The notes: generated from the sequence alone by a model not told the origin. A stretch of DNA of 64,000 nt from Pseudonocardia hierapolitana (GCF_007994075.1 NZ_VIWU01000001.1:2170001-2234000); one strand, 5' to 3'. Counted from the stretch's first letter, positions 25,383 through 35,408 are shown. A program made the numbers and translations.

Positions 25383-26306
25383 ATGTCCGCACCGGTCGAG
25401 AGCTCCGCGCCCGTCGGGCCCGCCGAGCCCGTCGTGGCGGGACGGACCACCCGCGGCCGGCTCGTCGCTCGCCGCTTCCTCCGCAACTGGCAGGGGCTGC
25501 TCGGCCTCACCTCGATCGTGCTGCTGTTCGCGCTCGCCTACATCGGCCCGCTGGTGAACGACTGGGGGTACGACCAGCTCGACTACACCTCGTTCCTCGA
25601 GGCGCCGTCCGCGGACCACTGGTTCGGCACGACGCAGGTCGGCGCGGACGTCTTCGCGCAGACCATGCGCGGACTGCAGAAGTCGCTCGTCATCGGGCTG
25701 CTCGTCGGCCTGATCTCGACCGGCCTCGCGGCGGTCGTCGGCGCGGCGGCCGGCTACTTCGGCGGCTGGGTCGACCGGGTCCTGATGTGGGTCGTGGACC
25801 TGCTGCTCGTCCTGCCCTCGTTCCTGATCATAGCCATCCTCTCCCCGACCTTCCGCGGCGAGACGTGGCTGGTCTTCGTCGTGCTGCTCGCCGCGTTCGG
25901 CTGGATGATCACGGCCCGGATCGTGCGCGGCATGACGCTCTCGCTGCGCGAGCGGGAGTTCGTCAAGGCCGCCCGTTTCACGGGCGTGCCCCCCTGGAAG
26001 ATCATCTTCCGGCACATCGTGCCGAACATGTCGTCACTGCTGATCATCGACGCGACCATCACCGTCGGGTCCGCGATCCTCGCCGAGACGGGCCTGTCGT
26101 TCTTCGGTTTCGGGGTGCAGCCGCCCGACGTGTCGCTGGGCTCGCTGATCGCCGCGGGCACCGACTCCGCACTGACCTACCCGTGGCTCTTCCTCTTCTC
26201 CGCGGGTTTCCTGGTGGTGGCGGTGCTGTCGGTGAACCTCGTCGGCGACGGCCTGCGTGACGCGCTCGACGCCAGTTCCCAGCGTGCGGCCAAGGGCGAC
26301 CGATGA
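25383..26306 (+). CDS. ABC transporter permease, DppC/OppC type
   Basis: A 307-residue permease partner. Helix 1 follows [29 protein letters not shown], then comes the [27 protein letters not shown] segment found in DppC/OppC. The EAA loop is [35 protein letters not shown]. The N-terminal 25 residues are hydrophilic. It overlaps the ATPase gene by four bases (ATGA), giving coupled synthesis of the translocation unit. Confidence 0.95.
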   Translation: MSAPVESSAPVGPAEPVVAGRTTRGRLVARRFLRNWQGLLGLTSIVLLFALAYIGPLVNDWGYDQLDYTSFLEAPSADHWFGTTQVGADVFAQTMRGLQKSLVIGLLVGLISTGLAAVVGAAAGYFGGWVDRVLMWVVDLLLVLPSFLIIAILSPTFRGETWLVFVVLLAAFGWMITARIVRGMTLSLREREFVKAARFTGVPPWKIIFRHIVPNMSSLLIIDATITVGSAILAETGLSFFGFGVQPPDVSLGSLIAAGTDSALTYPWLFLFSAGFLVVAVLSVNLVGDGLRDALDASSQRAAKGDR

Positions 26307-28444
26307 GCCTCGCTGAACCTGTTTTCGACGAGCCGATGGCGGCGAACGAGCCCGTGCTGTCCGTGCGGGACCTCACCGTGTCGTTCCCCAGCGAGGCAGG
26401 GCGGGTCGAGGCGGTCCGCGGGCTGGACCTCGACCTCGCGCCGGGCGAGGTGCTCGGGATCGTCGGGGAGTCCGGATCGGGGAAGTCGGTGTCCTCGATG
26501 GCCGTCATGGGGCTGCTGCCCGGCCAGGCGCGCGTCACCGGCTCCGTGCGGTTCCAGGGCGTCGAACTGCTCGGCAAGCCGGACGCCGAGCTCTCCCGGA
26601 TCCGCGGCCGCAAGATCGCGATGGTGTTCCAGGACCCGCTGTCCGCGCTCACGCCGGTCTACACCGTCGGCGACCAGATCGCCGAAGCCCTGCGGATCCA
26701 CCGGCGCGGCATGTCTGCGTCCGCCGCCCGCGCACGGGCGGTGGAGCTGCTCGACCTCGTGGGCATCCCGAACGCCACCGCGCGGGCCCGCGCCTTCCCG
26801 CACGAGTTCTCGGGGGGCATGCGGCAGCGCGCGGTGATCGCCATGGCCATCGCCAACGACCCCGACCTGATCATCGCCGACGAGCCGACCACCGCGCTCG
26901 ACGTCACCGTGCAGGCGCAGGTGCTGGAGGTGCTGAAGACCGCGCGGGCGGTCACCGGTGCGGCGATCATGCTGATCACCCACGACCTGGGCGTCGTCGC
27001 CGGCACCGCCGACCGCGTGATGGTCATGTACGCGGGCCGGGCGGTGGAGACCGCGCCCGTCGACGAGCTGTTCGCACGCCCGCGGATGCCCTACACCCTC
27101 GGTCTTCTCGGCTCACTCCCCCGGCTCGACGCGGACGAGCGACGGCCGCTCGTCCCGATCGAGGGGCAACCGCCCGCACTCACCGACATGCCGCCGGGCT
27201 GCCCGTTCTCCCCGCGCTGCCCCCTCGCCGTCGACCTCTGCCGCGAGGTCGAGCCCGAGCTCGCGCCGGTCGCGGGCGCTGATCACCGGGACGACGAGCA
27301 CCGGGACGACGAGCACCGGGCGGCCTGCCACCGCAGCAGCGAGCTCGAACGGCGTGACGCCGCCGACGTGTACGGGGCGGAACCACCGCCCGGGCCGCCG
27401 GAGACGCCGCGCGAGCAGCGGGACACCGTCCTGCGCGTCGACGGCATGATCAAGCACTACCCGGTCTCGACCGGAACGGTCTTCCGCAGGCGGGTCGGCA
27501 CCGTGCACGCCGTCGACGGGGTCGGCTTCGACATCCGGGCGGGCGAGACGCTCGGCCTGGTCGGGGAGTCGGGTTGCGGCAAGACCACCACCCTGATGGA
27601 GATCCTCGGGCTCGAGGCGCCCGAACGCGGCACGGTCGAGGTGCTCGGCCGCGACGTCCGCACGTTGACCACGAAGGACCGCAGGGCGCTGCGACGGGAC
27701 GTCCAGGTGGTGTTCCAGGACCCGATCGCCTCGCTCGACCCGAGGATGCCGGTCGCCGACATCCTCGCCGAGCCGCTCGTCACCCACGACGTGCCGCGGG
27801 ACGAGGTCCGGCGGCGGATTCCCGCGCTGCTGCAGCTGGTCGGGCTGCGCCCGGAGCACGCGAGCCGCTACCCCGCGGAGTTCTCCGGCGGACAGCGCCA
27901 GCGGATCGGCATCGCGAGAGCCCTGGCGCTCGAACCGAAGCTCCTCGTCCTGGACGAGCCGGTGTCGGCACTCGACGTCTCCATCCAGGCCGGCGTGATC
28001 AACCTGCTCGAGGACCTGCGGGTCCGGTTGGGGCTCGCGTACCTCTTCGTCGCCCACGACCTGTCGGTCGTGCGGCACATCGCCGACCGGGTCGCCGTGA
28101 TGTACCTCGGGCGGATCGTGGAGATCGGCGACGTGCGCACCGTGTTCCGGGCGCCCGAGCACCCGTACACCCAGGCGCTGCTCTCGGCGATCCCGGTGCC
28201 CGACCCCGCGGTCGAGCGCTCCCGCGAACGCATCCTGCTCACCGGCGACCTGCCCAGCCCGGCCGAACCACCGTCCGGGTGCCGCTTCCGCTCCCGGTGC
28301 TTCCGGTACGCCGCGCTCGACGCCGTCGATCGGCAGCGGTGCGAGACCGACGACCCGCGGCTGGAGCCGCCGCCCGGCAAGGCCCGCGAGACCCACGACC
28401 ACGAGGTGGCCTGCCACTACGCCGCACCGCACGCCGTGCTGTGA
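26303..28444 (+). CDS. Fused double ATP-binding protein (DppD-DppF type)
   Basis: A 713-residue protein carrying both nucleotide-binding domains that are usually separate. NBD1 (about 15-285): [30 protein letters not shown]2 (about 375-640): [27 protein letters not shown]. Each is followed by the oligopeptide-transporter C-terminal extension with a Cys cluster ([17 protein letters not shown], and [14 protein letters not shown]), where members of the family can hold an Fe-S cluster. A 15-bp tandem repeat (HRDDE) lies in the linker. ATP hydrolysis here drives the DppB/DppC-type permeases. Confidence 0.95.
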   Translation: MSLAEPVFDEPMAANEPVLSVRDLTVSFPSEAGRVEAVRGLDLDLAPGEVLGIVGESGSGKSVSSMAVMGLLPGQARVTGSVRFQGVELLGKPDAELSRIRGRKIAMVFQDPLSALTPVYTVGDQIAEALRIHRRGMSASAARARAVELLDLVGIPNATARARAFPHEFSGGMRQRAVIAMAIANDPDLIIADEPTTALDVTVQAQVLEVLKTARAVTGAAIMLITHDLGVVAGTADRVMVMYAGRAVETAPVDELFARPRMPYTLGLLGSLPRLDADERRPLVPIEGQPPALTDMPPGCPFSPRCPLAVDLCREVEPELAPVAGADHRDDEHRDDEHRAACHRSSELERRDAADVYGAEPPPGPPETPREQRDTVLRVDGMIKHYPVSTGTVFRRRVGTVHAVDGVGFDIRAGETLGLVGESGCGKTTTLMEILGLEAPERGTVEVLGRDVRTLTTKDRRALRRDVQVVFQDPIASLDPRMPVADILAEPLVTHDVPRDEVRRRIPALLQLVGLRPEHASRYPAEFSGGQRQRIGIARALALEPKLLVLDEPVSALDVSIQAGVINLLEDLRVRLGLAYLFVAHDLSVVRHIADRVAVMYLGRIVEIGDVRTVFRAPEHPYTQALLSAIPVPDPAVERSRERILLTGDLPSPAEPPSGCRFRSRCFRYAALDAVDRQRCETDDPRLEPPPGKARETHDHEVACHYAAPHAVL
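27284..27320 (+). repeat. 15-bp in-frame tandem repeat
   Basis: CACCGGGACGACGAG is repeated exactly at 27284-27298 and 27299-27313, then seven bases of a third copy. It encodes [12 protein letters not shown] in the linker between the two ATPase domains. Being a multiple of three, copy-number change would keep the frame. Confidence 0.8.
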
Positions 28445-28483
28445 CGTTGCAGTTGTGAGAGGGCCGTGACAGGAAGGACCACC

Positions 28484-30163
28484 ATGCGAATCCGGTCGAC
28501 GACCGTCATGGCGCTCGTCACCGCGCTCGCCGTGAGCGCCTGTGGCGGCGGTTCCGGCGGAGGTGGTGGCGCCCCGGTGGTGGCGCCCGACCAGCAGCAG
28601 CAGGGCCAGAACGAGATCAATCCCGTACCGCGGGACCAGATCCCGGACGGCGGTGACCTGCGTTGGCCGCTCGACCAGCTCCCGGACAACTTCAACCGCA
28701 ACCAGGTCGACGGGACGCTCGGCGTGAACGGCGAGGTCATGTCGGCGTTGATGCCCGGCGCCCACCGCACCCTGCCCGACGCGACCGTCGAGGTGGACAC
28801 CGACTACTTCACCTCGATCGAGCTGACCTCCAGCGAGCCGCAGACCATCACCTACACGCTCCGGCCGGAGGCCGCCTGGGACGACGGCACGCCGATCACG
28901 TGGCGCGACCTGCAGGCCCAGTGGCAGGCCCTGAACGGCAGCAACCCGGCGTTCCTGGTGGCCTCGACCACGGGGTACGAGGACATCGCCTCGGTCGAGC
29001 GCGGCGCGGACGACAAGCAGGCCGTCGTCACGTTCGCCCGGGTGTTCAGCGAGTGGCGCAGCCTGTTCAGCCCGATCTACCCGGCGTCCACCAACACCGA
29101 TCCGGCAGTGTTCAACAGCGGCTGGATCAACGCCGTGCCGACCTCGGCGGGGCCGTTCCGGTTCGAGACCGTCGACACCACCGCCCAGACGATCACCCTG
29201 GCGCGCAACGAGAAGTGGTGGGCCGATCGGCCGAAGCTGGACCGCATCATCTTCCGGGTCGTCGAGCGCGGAGCGCTGGCCGATGCGCTCGCCAACAACG
29301 AGATCGACTGGTACTCGATCGGCTCGGACGTCAACCTGTTCGCCCGCGCGCAGACCATCCCGGGCACCGAGATCCGGCAGGCCGTCGAGCCGCGGTACAA
29401 CCACATCACGTTCGGCGGCGCGCCCGGCGCCCCGCTGGCGGACCCCGCGCTGCGCCGCGCGGTCGCCCGGGCCATCGACCGGCAGGCCATCGCTCGCGCG
29501 CTGATCGGCCAGATCGTCCCGGAGACCACGCCACTGGGGAACTACATCTACGTGCAGGGGTCGAGGAACTACGTCGATCACTCACAGGTGGTGGCCTTCG
29601 ACCCGGCGGCGTCCGCCGCCGCACTCGACCAGCTCGGCTGGACGTCCCCCGGCGCGGGGCAGGTCCGCACGAACAACGGGCGCCCGCTCACCCTGCGGCT
29701 CGTGACCGACGCGGGCAACCCGATCACCGAGCGGGTCACGGCGCTGGTCCGGTCCCAGCTCGCCGCCGCCGGCATCGGCGTCGAGCTCGTGCAGGCCGCG
29801 GCAGGTGACTTCTTCGACCAGTACGTCACGCCGGGCAACTTCGACATGGTGACGTTCGGCTGGGAAGGCACGCCGTTCCCGGTCACGTCGACCCGCAACG
29901 TCTACTCGACCACGGGTGAGCAGAACTACGGCCACATCGGCACCCCCGAGATCGACGCGTTGTACGACCAGGCGATCCGCGAGCTCGACGACGCCCGGCG
30001 GATCGAGCTCGGCCAGCAGATCGACCAGCTGCTCTGGCAGGAGATGCCGCAGCTACCGCTCTACCAGTCCACCGGTGCCTACGCCGTGCGCAGCACGGTC
30101 GCCAACTACGGAGCTCCGGGTTTCGCCTCCGTCGACTACGCCGACATCGGTTTCGTCGGCTGA
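28484..30163 (+). CDS. Peptide-type ABC transporter substrate-binding lipoprotein (copy 1)
   Basis: A 559-residue SBP_bac_5 family binding protein. The N-terminus MRIRSTTVMALVTALAVSACGGG is a lipoprotein signal with lipobox VSAC, so the protein is tethered outside the membrane. A flexible Gly-rich linker follows. GGDLRWPLDQLPDNFNRNQVDG opens the mature fold; DDGTPITWRDLQAQWQALNG and GPFRFETVDTTAQTITLARNEKWWADRPKLDRIIF are family blocks. ATG 28484 is chosen for its AGGAAGGA SD. It is a close paralogue of the next gene. The ligand is unknown. Confidence 0.93.
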   Translation: MRIRSTTVMALVTALAVSACGGGSGGGGGAPVVAPDQQQQGQNEINPVPRDQIPDGGDLRWPLDQLPDNFNRNQVDGTLGVNGEVMSALMPGAHRTLPDATVEVDTDYFTSIELTSSEPQTITYTLRPEAAWDDGTPITWRDLQAQWQALNGSNPAFLVASTTGYEDIASVERGADDKQAVVTFARVFSEWRSLFSPIYPASTNTDPAVFNSGWINAVPTSAGPFRFETVDTTAQTITLARNEKWWADRPKLDRIIFRVVERGALADALANNEIDWYSIGSDVNLFARAQTIPGTEIRQAVEPRYNHITFGGAPGAPLADPALRRAVARAIDRQAIARALIGQIVPETTPLGNYIYVQGSRNYVDHSQVVAFDPAASAAALDQLGWTSPGAGQVRTNNGRPLTLRLVTDAGNPITERVTALVRSQLAAAGIGVELVQAAAGDFFDQYVTPGNFDMVTFGWEGTPFPVTSTRNVYSTTGEQNYGHIGTPEIDALYDQAIRELDDARRIELGQQIDQLLWQEMPQLPLYQSTGAYAVRSTVANYGAPGFASVDYADIGFVG

Positions 30164-30180
30164 CCAGACCAGGGAGAACG

Positions 30181-31869
30181 ATGAGAACCCGTTCGCGCCG
30201 TCTCGCGGTGGGCGCCGTGGCCATGGCGTTGCTGCTGACCGCATGCGGTGGAGGTGGCGGCGCCGGTGACGCGGGCGGCGGGCTCGCCGGGATCGACGAG
30301 CAGCAGCGGGGTGTCAACGACATCAACCCCGTCGCGCGCGAGCAGGTCCGCGACGGCGGGGACCTGCGCTGGCCGATCGACGCGATCCCGGACAACTTCA
30401 ACATCAACCACGTCGACGGCAACCTCGTCGACAACCGCGAGATCGTCGAAGCCCTGCTGCCCGGCGCGTTCGTCCGCGAGGCCGACGGCACCGTGAGCCT
30501 CGACGAGGACTACTTCACCTCGATCGAGCTCACCTCCACCGCCCCGCAGGTCGTGACCTACACGATCAACCCGGCTGCCGGCTGGGACGACGGCACGCCG
30601 ATCACGTGGCGCGACCTGCAGGCCCAGTGGCAGGCGCTGAACGGCACGAACCCGGCCTACCTGCCCGCCGACACCGCCGGGTACGACAGCGTGGCGTCGG
30701 TCGAGCGGGGCGTGGACGACAAGCAGGCCGTGGTCACGTTCGCCACCCCCTACGCCGAGTGGCGCGCGATGTACGAGCACATCTACCCGGCGGCAACCAA
30801 CACCGACCCGGAGGCGTTCAACCGGGGCTGGCTGACCTCGATCGGAACGACGGCGGGCCCGTTCCGCGCCGAGAACGTCGACACCACCGGGCAGACGATC
30901 ACCCTCGTCCGCAACGAGAAGTGGTGGGGCGAGCCCGCGAAGCTGGACCGCATCATCTTCCGGGTCGTCGAGCGGAGCGCGCTCGCCGACGCGCTGGCGA
31001 ACAACGAGATCGACAGCTACCGCATCGGATCGGACGTCAACCTGTCCGCCCGTGCACAGGGAATTCCCGGCGTGGTCGTGCGGCAGGCCGTCGAGCCCCT
31101 GTTCAACCACATCACGTTCAACGGCGGACCGGGCGCCGTCCTGTCCGATCCCGCGCTGCGCCGGGCCATCGTGCAGGGCATGGACCGCCAGGCCATCGCG
31201 ACCGCCCTCGTCGGCCAGATCGTCCCGACCATCACGCCCCTCAACCAGTTCATCTTCGTGCAGGGGTCGGAGAACTACGTCGACCACGCCCAGGGCGTCG
31301 CGTACGACCCGGCAGCCGCGGGTGCCGCCCTCGACGCGCTGGGCTGGGTCTCACCGGGCGAGGGCCAGGCCCGCGTGCGCAACGGGCAGCCGCTGGACGT
31401 GCGCTACGTCGCGACCGCGGGCAACCCCATCAGCGAGCGGATCGTCGCCATCACCTCGCAGCAGCTGCGGGCGATCGGGGTGGGCGTCGAGGTGGTCCCG
31501 GTGGCCTCGGCGGACCTGTTCGACCAGTACGTGAACCCCGGGAACTTCGACATGATCGGCTTCGCGTACTCCGGCTCGCCGTTCCCGATCACGAGCAGCC
31601 GCGAGGTCTTCGTCTCGGGCAGCGAGTCGAACGTGAGCCGCATCAACACCCCGGAGATCGACGCCCTGTTCGCGCAGGCCAGCGCCGAGCTCGACGACGC
31701 GAAGCGCATCGAGCTCTGCCAACGGATCGACCAGGCGCTCTGGGAGCAGATGCCCTACGTGCCGCTGTACCAGGCCACCGGAGCGGTCGCGGTGCGCAGC
31801 ACGCTCGCGAACTTCGGCGCCAAGGGGTTCGCCGACCTCGACTACACCGAGATCGGCTTCACCGCGTGA
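30181..31869 (+). CDS. Peptide-type ABC transporter substrate-binding lipoprotein (copy 2)
   Basis: A 562-residue paralogue of the preceding protein, in tandem 17 nt downstream. The signal is MRTRSRRLAVGAVAMALLLTACGGG with lipobox LTAC. Blocks such as WDDGTPITWRDLQAQWQALNG, KLDRIIFRVVER and QGSENYVDHAQ are almost unchanged. Regions likely to line the ligand pocket differ more (for example DSYRIGSDVNLSARAQ against DWYSIGSDVNLFARAQ). One permease/ATPase set therefore appears to serve two receptors of different specificity. That interpretation is inference. Confidence 0.93.
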   Translation: MRTRSRRLAVGAVAMALLLTACGGGGGAGDAGGGLAGIDEQQRGVNDINPVAREQVRDGGDLRWPIDAIPDNFNINHVDGNLVDNREIVEALLPGAFVREADGTVSLDEDYFTSIELTSTAPQVVTYTINPAAGWDDGTPITWRDLQAQWQALNGTNPAYLPADTAGYDSVASVERGVDDKQAVVTFATPYAEWRAMYEHIYPAATNTDPEAFNRGWLTSIGTTAGPFRAENVDTTGQTITLVRNEKWWGEPAKLDRIIFRVVERSALADALANNEIDSYRIGSDVNLSARAQGIPGVVVRQAVEPLFNHITFNGGPGAVLSDPALRRAIVQGMDRQAIATALVGQIVPTITPLNQFIFVQGSENYVDHAQGVAYDPAAAGAALDALGWVSPGEGQARVRNGQPLDVRYVATAGNPISERIVAITSQQLRAIGVGVEVVPVASADLFDQYVNPGNFDMIGFAYSGSPFPITSSREVFVSGSESNVSRINTPEIDALFAQASAELDDAKRIELCQRIDQALWEQMPYVPLYQATGAVAVRSTLANFGAKGFADLDYTEIGFTA

Positions 31870-31870
31870 C

Positions 31871-32782
31871 GTGACCCGGGCCCTGCGGTACGGGCTGGTC
31901 ACCACCGGGCTCGTCCTCACCGTGTGCGCCGTGCTCGCCCTCGTCGCGGGCACGGCGCTCACGGCCGCCTCCCGGCAGCTGGCACCCTTCACCGGGCGGA
32001 CCGTCGGCACGGTCAGCGCGGTCGACGGGAACCGGGTCGAGGTGCGCTGGACCCCGGAGGGCGGCACCGAGCGGACCGATCCCGTCGAGCTCGCCGGCCC
32101 GGCACCCCCGGTCGGCACCCGCACCGAGGTGGCCTACGACCCGGACGCTCCGGGCACGCCGCTCGTGCCCGGAGCGGCCGTCCTCGCCGATGCGGACAGC
32201 GAGCTCGGCACCCTGTACCTGGCGGCCACCGTCGCCGCCCTCGTGGTCCTCGTGGGCGGCTGGCAGCTCTCGAGCCGCAGGCACGCGGCCGCACGCCCCG
32301 CGCGGAGCGTCCCGGTGCGCCGCGTGCGGATCCAGTCCGGGCTCATCGCCCGCAGCTGGCTGGAGACCGAGACGGCGCCCCACCGCTGGATCCCGGTCCA
32401 CTTCGACCCGGTGCTCGTCGGGCTCCCCTCACCCGCGACCGTGCGCGTGCACGGCGACCCGCTGCGCGACCGCCTCGTCGCCGTGGACGTGGAGGGGCGG
32501 GTGCTGCACCCGTCCGGGCCGGTCCGGACGCGGGAGCCGCGCGGTCGGCGCACCGACAACCCGGCCGCGCCGGACGCGTCGACGATCGAGCGGATGGCCC
32601 GCCTCGCGCCGCTGCGCCGGCAGTTCCGCGCGGACCTCCCACTGCTGCTCCCGGCCCCGATCGCCGCCCTGCTGTGGACCGTCGTCGACGGCGCCGGGAT
32701 CACCACGTGGACAGCGACGACCGCCCTGCTCGGTGCGCTCGGGCTGTGGCTCGCCGCCCTCCGCGGCTCCGACCCGAGCTGA
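31871..32782 (+). CDS. DUF3592-like membrane protein
   Basis: A 303-residue protein starting at GTG one base after the previous stop. N-terminal helix at residues 9-35, then a beta-rich segment TGRTVGTVSAVDGNRVEVRWTPEGGTERTDPVEL...GTRTEVAYDPDAPGTPLVPG of the DUF3592 kind, a second helix near 115-135, and two more at the C-terminus (255-298). Similar proteins occur widely in actinobacteria without known function. Co-transcription with the transporter is likely from spacing, but a functional link is not shown. Confidence 0.7.
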   Translation: MTRALRYGLVTTGLVLTVCAVLALVAGTALTAASRQLAPFTGRTVGTVSAVDGNRVEVRWTPEGGTERTDPVELAGPAPPVGTRTEVAYDPDAPGTPLVPGAAVLADADSELGTLYLAATVAALVVLVGGWQLSSRRHAAARPARSVPVRRVRIQSGLIARSWLETETAPHRWIPVHFDPVLVGLPSPATVRVHGDPLRDRLVAVDVEGRVLHPSGPVRTREPRGRRTDNPAAPDASTIERMARLAPLRRQFRADLPLLLPAPIAALLWTVVDGAGITTWTATTALLGALGLWLAALRGSDPS

Positions 32783-32797
32783 CGCGTTCCCCGACTC

Positions 32798-32834
32798 GCG
32801 TAGCCCCCGCAGCGCGGTGCGCCGCGGGCTATGC
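32798..32834. terminator. Bidirectional hairpin between convergent genes
   Basis: GCGTAGCCC (32798-32806) pairs with GGGCTATGC (32826-32834), one wobble, and the interior CCGCAGCGCGGTGCGCCGC can pair further. It separates the transporter operon from the convergent acyl-CoA dehydrogenase gene and overlaps that gene's last codons. No T-tract is present. Confidence 0.5.
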
Positions 32835-33848
32835 CGGGAGCGTCAGGTCGGCGATCCGGACGCGGTGGGCGTCGGCGTCGCCCCACTGCCCGGCGAGGCG
32901 CTTGGCGCGCTTGTAGAAGAAGTGCGCCTCGTGCTCCCAGGTGTAGCCGATGCCGCCGTGGTACTGGATCATCGCGCCCGTGGCCTGCAGCGCCACGTCG
33001 CTCGCCTTCGCCTTCGCCACGCTGACGGCGAGCGGCGCGTCCGCAAGGCGCTCGTCCACGGCGTGCGCGGCGTACAGCGCCGCGTGCTCGGCCATCGTGA
33101 CGCCCACGTGCAGGTCCGCCAGCGCGTGCTTGATCGCCTGGAACGACCCGACCGGCACGCCGAACTGCTGGCGCTCGCGGTCGTAGGCGACGGTGCGGGT
33201 GATCGCCTCGCGCGCGATACCGACGAGGTCGGCCGCGACGAGCACGGTGGCCCGGGCTGCGAGCTCGTCGATCACCTCCGCGGTCGCTCCCGGCAGCGGC
33301 TCCCCCGTGGCGGCGTCCAGGTCGGCGAGCCGGGTGGTGCCGTCGTGGGACCCGCGCGGTGTGGCGGTCGCCCCCTGGACCAGCGTCAACCCGTCGCCGG
33401 ACCGCGCGACAACCACGTCCGCCACCGCGCCGTACTCGACGGCGGGCAGGGCGCCGGGGGCACTGCCGCGCAGGGTGAACGCCCCTACGGCCTCGCCCGC
33501 GGCGAACCGGGGCAGCCAGGCCGCCTTCTGCTCGTCGGAGCCTGCGAGGCGGAGCGCTTCGCCCGCCAGCACGGTGCTGCGCCACGGCCCGGGAGCCACG
33601 CCCGCGCCGAGCGCCCGTGCGATCACCTGGGCCTCCACGAGGCCCAGGCCGAGGCCGTCGTGCTCCTCCGGAACGAGCACGGCGAGCCAGCCCTGCTCGC
33701 CCGCGGCCTTCCACAGCGAAGCGGGGTGCCCGTCACCTCCGGTGTCCTCGAAGACGGTGCGAACGGCGTCCAGGTCGAACCGGTCGGCGAGGTAGCCGCG
33801 CACGGCGCCGTCGAACTCGCGCTGGTCCTCGGTGAGTGCGAAGAACAT
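32829..33848 (-). CDS. Acyl-CoA dehydrogenase family protein (small subunit type)
   Basis: A 339-residue acyl-CoA dehydrogenase homologue, shorter than the usual 380-400. MFFALTEDQREFDGAVRGYLADRF begins the N-terminal helical domain; the beta domain is reduced; the C-terminal helical domain holds RQQFGVPVGSFQAIKHALADLHV and the FAD-linked IQYHGGIGYTWEHEAHFFYKRAKRL. I see no Glu at either of the two usual catalytic-base positions. This matches the non-catalytic subunit of the alpha2-beta2 dehydrogenases known for mycobacterial steroid side-chain oxidation (FadE pairs). It follows its partner by 22 nt. Confidence 0.88.
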   Translation of the reverse strand: MFFALTEDQREFDGAVRGYLADRFDLDAVRTVFEDTGGDGHPASLWKAAGEQGWLAVLVPEEHDGLGLGLVEAQVIARALGAGVAPGPWRSTVLAGEALRLAGSDEQKAAWLPRFAAGEAVGAFTLRGSAPGALPAVEYGAVADVVVARSGDGLTLVQGATATPRGSHDGTTRLADLDAATGEPLPGATAEVIDELAARATVLVAADLVGIAREAITRTVAYDRERQQFGVPVGSFQAIKHALADLHVGVTMAEHAALYAAHAVDERLADAPLAVSVAKAKASDVALQATGAMIQYHGGIGYTWEHEAHFFYKRAKRLAGQWGDADAHRVRIADLTLPA

Positions 33849-33870
33849 GATCGCGTCCTCTCGGCGTCCG

Positions 33871-35040
33871 CTACCTCGGCAGGCCGAGCACGCGCTCGGC
33901 GGTGACGTTGCGCTGCACCTGGGACGAGCCGCCCCAGATGGTGACCGACCGGGACCACATCGACTGGGCGTGCAGCGGGCGCAGGTCCAGCCCGTCGATC
34001 GAGTCGAGCGTGGCGTCCTCGCCGAGGAGGTCGTCGAAGACCTCCCAGAGGTCCTGGTACGTCTCCGACCACTGCAGCTTGGTCATCGACGCCTCGAAGC
34101 CGAGGTCGCGGCCCTGCTCGACCTGCGTGAGAACGTGCATCGCGTGCAACCGCAGGCATTCGAGCTCGGTGAGGACGCGGGCGAGCTCGCCGCGCACCAC
34201 CGGGTCGCGGTGGCGGCCGAGGCGCTTCGCGACGGCGGCGATCTCGTCGTACTGGCGCCGGAACTCCGTGTACTGCGCGATCCCGGACGCCCCGCGCTCG
34301 AACGACAGCAGCAGCATCGCCGTGCGCCAGCCCTCGCCGATCTCGCCGAGGCACTCGCCGGCCGGGACGCGGGCGTCGTCGAAGAACACCTCGCCGAACT
34401 CGCTGGCCCCGCTCATCTGCTTGAGCGGCCGGGCGTCCACACCCGGCTGGTGCATGTCGATGAGCAGCATGGAGATGCCGCGGTGGCGCTGCGACCCCGG
34501 TTCCGTGCGGACCATGGTGAAGATCTTGTCGCCGTGGACGGCGTTGGTGGTCCACACCTTCTGCCCGTTGACGACGAAATCGTCGCCGTCGCGGACCCCG
34601 CGGGTGGAGATCGCGGCGAGGTCGGACCCGGCGCCGGGCTCGGAGAAGCCCTGGCACCAGATCACCTCGTTGCGCAGCAGCGGCCCGATGATCTCCTTCT
34701 TCTGCGCGTCCGTGCCGATCGCCATGACGGTGGGCGCGAGGAAGGTCAGGCCGAGCGCGTTGACGGTGCGGGGCGCGTTCGCGCGCACCATCTCCTCGTC
34801 GTAGATCGCCTTCATGCCCGCGGTGCCGCCGCGGCCGCCGTACTCGGTGGGCCATGCGATCCCGGCGAAGCCCGCCTCCGCCTTGTCGCGTTCCCAGTCC
34901 CGGCGCAGCCGGAAGCTCTCATCGGGGTCGAGCGCCTCCCAGAACCCCGGGCGCGTCCACTCCTCCGGGATGTTCGCCCGCAACCACGTCCGCAGCTCGC
35001 GGCGGAACTCCTCCTCCGCTGCGGTGTAGGTCAGGTCCAT
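33871..35040 (-). CDS. Acyl-CoA dehydrogenase family protein (catalytic subunit type)
   Basis: A 389-residue acyl-CoA dehydrogenase. MDLTYTAAEEEFRRELRTWLRANIP starts it, with SD GAGGAGG. CQGFSEPGAGSDLA (residues 129-142) and VNGQKVWTTNA are the FAD/substrate blocks. The C-terminal position of the classical base reads IWGGSSQVQR, with Gly in place of Glu. Glu248 in LSFERGASG sits where isovaleryl-, long-chain and FadE26-type enzymes have theirs. Together with the shorter downstream subunit it likely forms a heterotetramer oxidising bulky acyl-CoAs such as sterol side chains. The substrate is inferred only from this resemblance. Confidence 0.92.
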   Translation of the reverse strand: MDLTYTAAEEEFRRELRTWLRANIPEEWTRPGFWEALDPDESFRLRRDWERDKAEAGFAGIAWPTEYGGRGGTAGMKAIYDEEMVRANAPRTVNALGLTFLAPTVMAIGTDAQKKEIIGPLLRNEVIWCQGFSEPGAGSDLAAISTRGVRDGDDFVVNGQKVWTTNAVHGDKIFTMVRTEPGSQRHRGISMLLIDMHQPGVDARPLKQMSGASEFGEVFFDDARVPAGECLGEIGEGWRTAMLLLSFERGASGIAQYTEFRRQYDEIAAVAKRLGRHRDPVVRGELARVLTELECLRLHAMHVLTQVEQGRDLGFEASMTKLQWSETYQDLWEVFDDLLGEDATLDSIDGLDLRPLHAQSMWSRSVTIWGGSSQVQRNVTAERVLGLPR

Positions 35041-35158
35041 CGCGGCCTCCTCGCGCGCATCGGCGACTCGCCACCCACCTTGGCATACCCGCGGGTAACC
35101 TGCGCCACCTCCGGCACGGTGGGTGAGGACGCCCGGCGTTCCCAGGTACTCTCCGCAT

Positions 35159-35401
35159 ATGCGCACTGAGCGGGTGACGGTGAGCCTGCCGGCCGAACTG
35201 GTGGCCGAGGCCCGCAACGCCGTGCGGCGCGGGACCGCGCGGAGCATCTCCTCCTACATCGCGGAGGCCGTGTCGGCGCGGCAGCTGCGCGACCGGTCAC
35301 TGGCGGCGCTCGCCGATCTCTACGGCGGCCCGCCCCCTCCCGACGAGCTCGCGGAGGCACGACGAGCTCTGCGCCTGGTGCGTCGGGCTGCCGCCGTCTG
35401 A
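35159..35401 (+). CDS. Ribbon-helix-helix antitoxin-like protein
   Basis: An 80-residue protein starting MRTERVTVSLPAELVAEARNAVRRGTARSISSYIAEAVSARQLRDRSLAALADL. Residues 5-40 are a ribbon-helix-helix DNA-binding unit; the C-terminal 40 residues would wrap the toxin. A TACTCT hexamer 6 nt before the ATG suggests a leaderless mRNA. The PIN-like toxin gene starts 7 nt after its stop. The pair has the size and order of a VapBC type II module, with the antitoxin presumably repressing its own promoter. Confidence 0.8.
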   Translation: MRTERVTVSLPAELVAEARNAVRRGTARSISSYIAEAVSARQLRDRSLAALADLYGGPPPPDELAEARRALRLVRRAAAV

Positions 35402-35408
35402 TGCCGGC

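Noticed and set aside
27284..27320. CRISPR-like repeat
   Set aside because: About 2.5 directly adjacent copies without spacers, inside a coding region.
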